In this document: piece by piece, positions 60,745 to 64,000 of the stretch
Layout of the letters: the number at the start of each line of letters is the position of its first letter
How positions within the stretch are numbered: position 1 is the first letter of the stretch
Assembly (NCBI GenBank): GCA_902613475.1
Contig: CACMHG010000002.1
Location: 29,058 to 93,057, forward strand
Length of the DNA: 64,000 bases
Source of the DNA: K189A clade bacterium
GTDB taxonomy: Bacteria; Pseudomonadota; Gammaproteobacteria; Pseudomonadales; Azotimanducaceae
Direction of reading: 5' to 3'
Made by a program: the position numbers and the translations under genes
The notes under the pieces: generated by a model
What the model saw: the letters and a program-made list of their open reading frames with translations, nothing else
What the model was told of the DNA's origin: nothing
Database searches by the model: none

Positions 60745-62031
60745 ATGTTCGTTCAAAAAGTCCTTCTCTTTTTGCTCGTTTCCGGCGTCCCTACAGGACT
60801 CCTCGCTCTGGATTCAACTCCTTTAAATGAGGCTTTACGGCAGCCTGTTGTAGATAAGCGCCTCAATATGACCATTGGTGTTTTGGGAAATTCTGACGGC
60901 ATAACTTTTCAAGCTGCTCACGGATTTACGAATCTCGCCCAAGAGCGCCCAGCGAAAGTCGACACAGTTGTCGCCATCGCATCCATGACGAAACTAATCA
61001 CGACCGTAGCTGCGTTGCAGCTTTATGAAGCTGGCCAGTTAGATATTGATGCGCCTGTTGATACTTACTTAGCTGAGTTAGCAGGCTTAAAAAAACTCAC
61101 AGGTTTCGACAACAGCGGCGAGCCAATTCTAGTTTCTCCCAGAAGAAAACCTGCGGTGCGAGAATTAATGAGCCATACATCGGGCTTCGTTTACAGCATG
61201 TGGAATCGCAACGCCATGGTTGCTGAAGAAGCAGGTCTGACCGGCGACCTCTTGGCAGGAAAGGAAATGATCGTAAACGCGCCAATTGCTTTCGAGCCGG
61301 GCACGCACTGGGAGTATGGAATTGGAACGGATTGGTTGGGCGTAATCGTTGAAGAGGTGTCTGGTCTTACGTTAGCTGAGTACTTTGACAAAAATATTTT
61401 CGACCCCCTTCAAATGAGAGACTCTTTCTATGAGATTCCTGAAGACAAAATTGAACGTGTCGCATATTTGCTCTTCAGAGACAATGCCAACGCGTTCTTT
61501 CGGTTTTTGTCGCCTTTTTCTGAAGGAGATCTAGTTGAAATCCCTCTAATGTCAGCTCCGAGGGCAACAGCAAAATACAGCAGTAGTCACTATAGCGGTG
61601 GTGGAAATCTTTATTCGACACTGCCTGATTACGCAAAATTATTGCAGTGTCTTCTGAACAAGGGGATACATGGCGAGCATAAAATCCTCTCTGCCGAGAC
61701 AATCAACATGATTTTCAAAAGTGAAACCGCCTCACCAAATGTTGGTATCGCGAAGACGCAAGCACCGTTATTCACCAACGACATCGACATGAGTTTTGGC
61801 GCAGAGGCAAGCTTTGGGTTAGGGCTTCTGCTGCATCCTTCTGGGATTGAATTTGGCCGAAGTGCTAATACGGGTTCTTGGGGAGGACTATTTAACACTT
61901 ACTTCTGGATAGACAGAGAAGCAGATATCTATGGGATTTTTGCGACTCAGGTGGCGCCTTTTTTTGATCAAGCGTCGGTTGAAGCGCTGCGAGCCTTTGA
62001 AACTGCAGCCTATGCAAGGTTCACCCAGTAG
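60745..62031 (+). CDS. Exported serine hydrolase (class C beta-lactamase / esterase family)
   Basis: The ATG at 60745 with RBS AAGGAG is preferred to a much longer upstream frame. The 428-residue protein has signal peptide MFVQKVLLFLLVSGVPTGLLA. It carries the serine beta-lactamase-like Ser-x-x-Lys nucleophile motif IASMTKLITTVAAL (about residue 77), EYGIGTDWLGVIVEEVSG near 195 and the C-terminal GSWGGLFNTYFWIDRE where a K-T-G-like loop is expected. This is the PBP-like esterase/peptidase group (EstB type). It may be an esterase or D-peptidase. It lies between the two att-like repeats. Confidence 0.9.
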   Translation: MFVQKVLLFLLVSGVPTGLLALDSTPLNEALRQPVVDKRLNMTIGVLGNSDGITFQAAHGFTNLAQERPAKVDTVVAIASMTKLITTVAALQLYEAGQLDIDAPVDTYLAELAGLKKLTGFDNSGEPILVSPRRKPAVRELMSHTSGFVYSMWNRNAMVAEEAGLTGDLLAGKEMIVNAPIAFEPGTHWEYGIGTDWLGVIVEEVSGLTLAEYFDKNIFDPLQMRDSFYEIPEDKIERVAYLLFRDNANAFFRFLSPFSEGDLVEIPLMSAPRATAKYSSSHYSGGGNLYSTLPDYAKLLQCLLNKGIHGEHKILSAETINMIFKSETASPNVGIAKTQAPLFTNDIDMSFGAEASFGLGLLLHPSGIEFGRSANTGSWGGLFNTYFWIDREADIYGIFATQVAPFFDQASVEALRAFETAAYARFTQ

Positions 62032-62199
62032 GGAGCATGGCGCCTTTAGGTATCGTGTCCTGATCGGTCATAACGAACATCGAATCGTAGAGCTCGGCTA
62101 GCACGGGTGCACTGTGACGCACCAAAAATATCTAGCGAGCGAGCGACGTTCGCTCTGGGCTTTGAATAAGCTTGAACCCAGCCATATGGCCTTATGGAG

Positions 62200-62221
62200 G
62201 CGCCCACTTTTAAGTGGGCGC
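62200..62221. terminator. Perfect palindromic terminator
   Basis: GCGCCCACTT and AAGTGGGCGC pair with a two-base TT loop, between the convergent serine hydrolase and exported-protein genes, so it can act in both directions. Confidence 0.7.
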
Positions 62222-62242
62222 ACTATGCTATGACGTTCTGTG

Positions 62243-62974
62243 TTACATGCCGAACGTTGCAAGGTCTGTAGTAACAATGGTGCCGATGATTTCTCTCGCG
62301 TCCGCCACCTCAGAAACAAAGGAAGCAAACTCGTCGGTTGCTTGTATTCCTTTAAGTCCAGTCATCATTTCATTCATGCTGCTACCACTAATCGCACTGA
62401 CGTGCGTAATGCCGCTATCGCCATCCGCTGGAATCGCAAAAAGTGCTGAGACAGCACCGTTCGTCTCAACCGATGCGCCCATTTTTTGTAGAGCAGCCAC
62501 GTAAGTCGCCGGGTCTGATACAGCCATCTGATAATACATGGTCACTGTGCCTGGCCCTTGAGCTGGTTCAGCGTCGCCGATCACGATTCCAGTAGCTTCA
62601 AACATTGTGCTTGAGACAATCGATGCTGATGCAGACACTTCTGCCGCAAAAGCCGCCGCATCTGCAGACGTTGCATTAAGCGCCGTAGCTTTATCCATGT
62701 CAGCGTAAGATCCAAACACTAAAGCTACAGTGTGAGTCGCTGGATTCTCACCACCTGCGACTACCTGTCTAAGAATCGCGTAACCCGGATTGTTCTTACC
62801 CGTTTCTGAATCCCAATATTTGCTCATCGAAGCGACAAAAGCTGCCGGATCACTAACGTCTAACGAATACACAACGCCAACGGGCGGGCTGGACTGCCCA
62901 TGATCATCGGCAACAACTGTAAACGCACCCATTGAGAACGCAGCAGAAATCAGAAGTATCAAAAAATTTTTCAA
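62243..62974 (-). CDS. Exported alpha/beta-barrel-family protein
   Basis: A TTG start at 62974 after GGAG gives 243 residues with signal LKNFLILLISAAFSMGAFTVVA (initiator Met from TTG) and DDHGQSS at the mature start. Module 1 has VYSLDVSDPAAFVASMSKYW, the variant SETGKNNPG of the SD-x-GKSMPG block, and NPATHTVALVFGSYADMDK. Module 2 has VTMYYQMAVSDPATYVAAL and GDSGITHVSAISGSSMNEMM. Each half has the D-P-[AG]-x-[YF]-V-A-[AS] opening. No cysteines. Function unknown. Confidence 0.82.
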   Translation of the reverse strand: MKNFLILLISAAFSMGAFTVVADDHGQSSPPVGVVYSLDVSDPAAFVASMSKYWDSETGKNNPGYAILRQVVAGGENPATHTVALVFGSYADMDKATALNATSADAAAFAAEVSASASIVSSTMFEATGIVIGDAEPAQGPGTVTMYYQMAVSDPATYVAALQKMGASVETNGAVSALFAIPADGDSGITHVSAISGSSMNEMMTGLKGIQATDEFASFVSEVADAREIIGTIVTTDLATFGM

Positions 62975-63052
62975 AGGAATTCTCCTAGTTTGTGTGGAAG
63001 CAAAGAACGCCCGTCTCCCCAAGCGCGGGATTGTTGGCGTGGCGCTCGTCAA

Positions 63053-63476
63053 GGACTGTAGAGTGCCGTTGCTGTTTTTGCTATAGCGGCCAGTCTCATG
63101 CGTTCCGTGATTTCGCTCCTAATCAAAAGATTGGGATATTTGGAGTCTGTGAATTTCTAGCATCTGACGAGCTAAGATGTGTCGATATCGAGAAAGCGCG
63201 CGGAACAGTGGGCGCGGACGGGACCAAGAAAAATCGATAACTTACTGATTTGGTACACCTATTTACTCCAAACTCGGTTCTGTTCCCCCAAAAGTGCCCC
63301 GAAAAAGTCTCGATGAGAAACGACTATACGGAGTTCGCTGCGGAACGATTTACCTCCCTTTATGTCAACCGTGCGAGTTGAACAACGTGAAGGCTTTCTA
63401 CCAAGGTCGAACTAGAAATCGAGTTGTACGGGGGCAGACATAAAACCAGCCTCGGAAACCTTGTTCCGCTGATAAA
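63053..63476. other. Intergenic region with att-like repeat copy 2
   Basis: It contains the repeat at 63219-63303 (second copy of 60518-60602) and, from 63288 to 63368, the section similar to 51560-51655 upstream of the integrase remnant. No gene is seen; the ORF-free stretch may be an attachment scar. Confidence 0.5.
63219..63303 (+). repeat. Att-like repeat, copy 2
   Basis: Second copy of the sequence at 60518-60602, sharing the GGGACC, TAACTTACTGATT and TCTGTTCCCCCA blocks in the same order and orientation. Its CCCCCAAAAGTGCCCC tail also matches the copy near the integrase remnant at 51.57 kb. Confidence 0.6.
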
Positions 63477-64000
63477 TTACTCGACACCGAGGAAGACGAG
63501 TTTTTGCACTCGCTGCCCTGTGTGTACCTCAGTCGCGTAAAGATTACCCTCACTATCAGCATCCAAACTGTGCAACCAATGAAATTGGCCTGAGTAGCGT
63601 CCAGGTCTTCCTATTGAACCGACTTTCTCTCGAGTCTTGGTGTCAAATACCCAAATTCGGCCATTGATCATGTCGGCAACGTACATGAAGGATCCATTAG
63701 GCGACCACGCTATGTCTGTAGCTGAGCCCGTTCCTCCGGTTACAGGCGCAATTTCTATGGATTCTCTGTAAGTAATTGCACCGTTTTGTGATTCGGCAAA
63801 AACCTGAATGCGGTTGTTTCGTCTGTCGCAAGCATATAGCAGCTGATCCGGACCCCGAACGATACAGTGCACAATATCACTAAAAACCAGTGTCTTCGGG
63901 TCCACGCCGCCTTCAGGAGTAGTCATTGCTTGGGTGAAGTCGAAGTCCTCTTGTCTCGAAGAATCTTCAGGCAACCCTCCGAATGCGCCCCAATATTTTG
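63477..64000 (-). CDS. NHL-type beta-propeller protein, 5' end cut by window
   Basis: The minus-strand frame is open to the right edge and reads KYWGAFGGLPEDSSRQEDFD before the nominal TTG. Four NHL-like blades follow (LLYACDRRNNRIQVF, FMYVADMINGRIWVFDTKT, GSIGRPGRYSGQFHWLHSLDADSEGNLYATEV), ending GQRVQKLVFLGVE. NHL six-blade propellers bind ligands or support peptidyl-alpha-hydroxyglycine lyases. The start lies outside the window, so signal and full length are unknown. Confidence 0.85.
   Translation of the reverse strand, partial: KYWGAFGGLPEDSSRQEDFDFTQAMTTPEGGVDPKTLVFSDIVHCIVRGPDQLLYACDRRNNRIQVFAESQNGAITYRESIEIAPVTGGTGSATDIAWSPNGSFMYVADMINGRIWVFDTKTREKVGSIGRPGRYSGQFHWLHSLDADSEGNLYATEVHTGQRVQKLVFLGVE

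Overview
The window reads as chromosomal DNA of a heterotrophic, probably marine, gammaproteobacterium of the oligotrophic OM60/Halieaceae-like kind. This rests on gene content only: a Caulobacter-type TonB receptor, several Fe(II)/2-oxoglutarate, phytanoyl-CoA-type and Rieske oxygenases, a class III PHA synthase locus with PhaR and phasin, many small exported proteins, and an isolated thrS. The taxon is an inference. I saw no rRNA, tRNA, CRISPR array or complete insertion sequence.

Layout. 0-10 kb: a molybdopterin oxidoreductase running off the left edge, a broken SDR remnant, a VOC protein, a cadherin/cupredoxin lipoprotein, an S9A prolyl oligopeptidase, an MFS-TauD operon and a divergent phytanoyl-CoA-type dioxygenase. 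10-18 kb: an SGNH-like protein, a lipoprotein, and a co-oriented TonB receptor, PHP metallohydrolase and exported tyrosine phosphatase, possibly for taking up and dephosphorylating an organic phosphate. 18-23 kb: thrS (not followed by infC), an Fe-dependent alcohol dehydrogenase with an NTF2-like partner, and a DoeB-like deacylase.

23.5-32 kb is an islet rich in small exported proteins. Several (25.8, 28.5, 29.8, 30.7, 31.7 kb, plus 59.5 and 62.2 kb) look like single or tandem dimeric alpha/beta-barrel (ABM/DUF1330/EthD-like) domains behind signal peptides. I consider this expanded, uncharacterised exported family the most novel signal in the window.

34.7-46.5 kb looks like a substrate-specific catabolic island. 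A polyamine/Fe-type ABC importer (ATPase and two permeases) is divergent from two tandem Tat-type binding proteins. Next comes a translationally coupled four-gene operon (isochorismatase-like hydrolase, 2OG oxygenase, Rieske oxygenase, unknown protein) joined by 4-bp overlaps, then an Fe-ADH/aldehyde dehydrogenase pair. 46.6-51 kb is the PHA locus: patatin-like lipase, phaE, phaC, phaR and phasin.

51-64 kb is a mosaic accessory zone. It has an integrase N-terminal remnant, an IS3 transposase remnant, a frameshifted DUF1330 copy and a repeated att-like sequence. Between these lie an aldo/keto reductase, a DsbA-like isomerase, a class II aldolase, an atypical SDR, a tandem MotA/ExbB-like membrane protein, a GFA protein, a class III aminotransferase, two exported barrel-family proteins and a serine hydrolase. 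A truncated NHL-type beta-propeller lies at the right edge.
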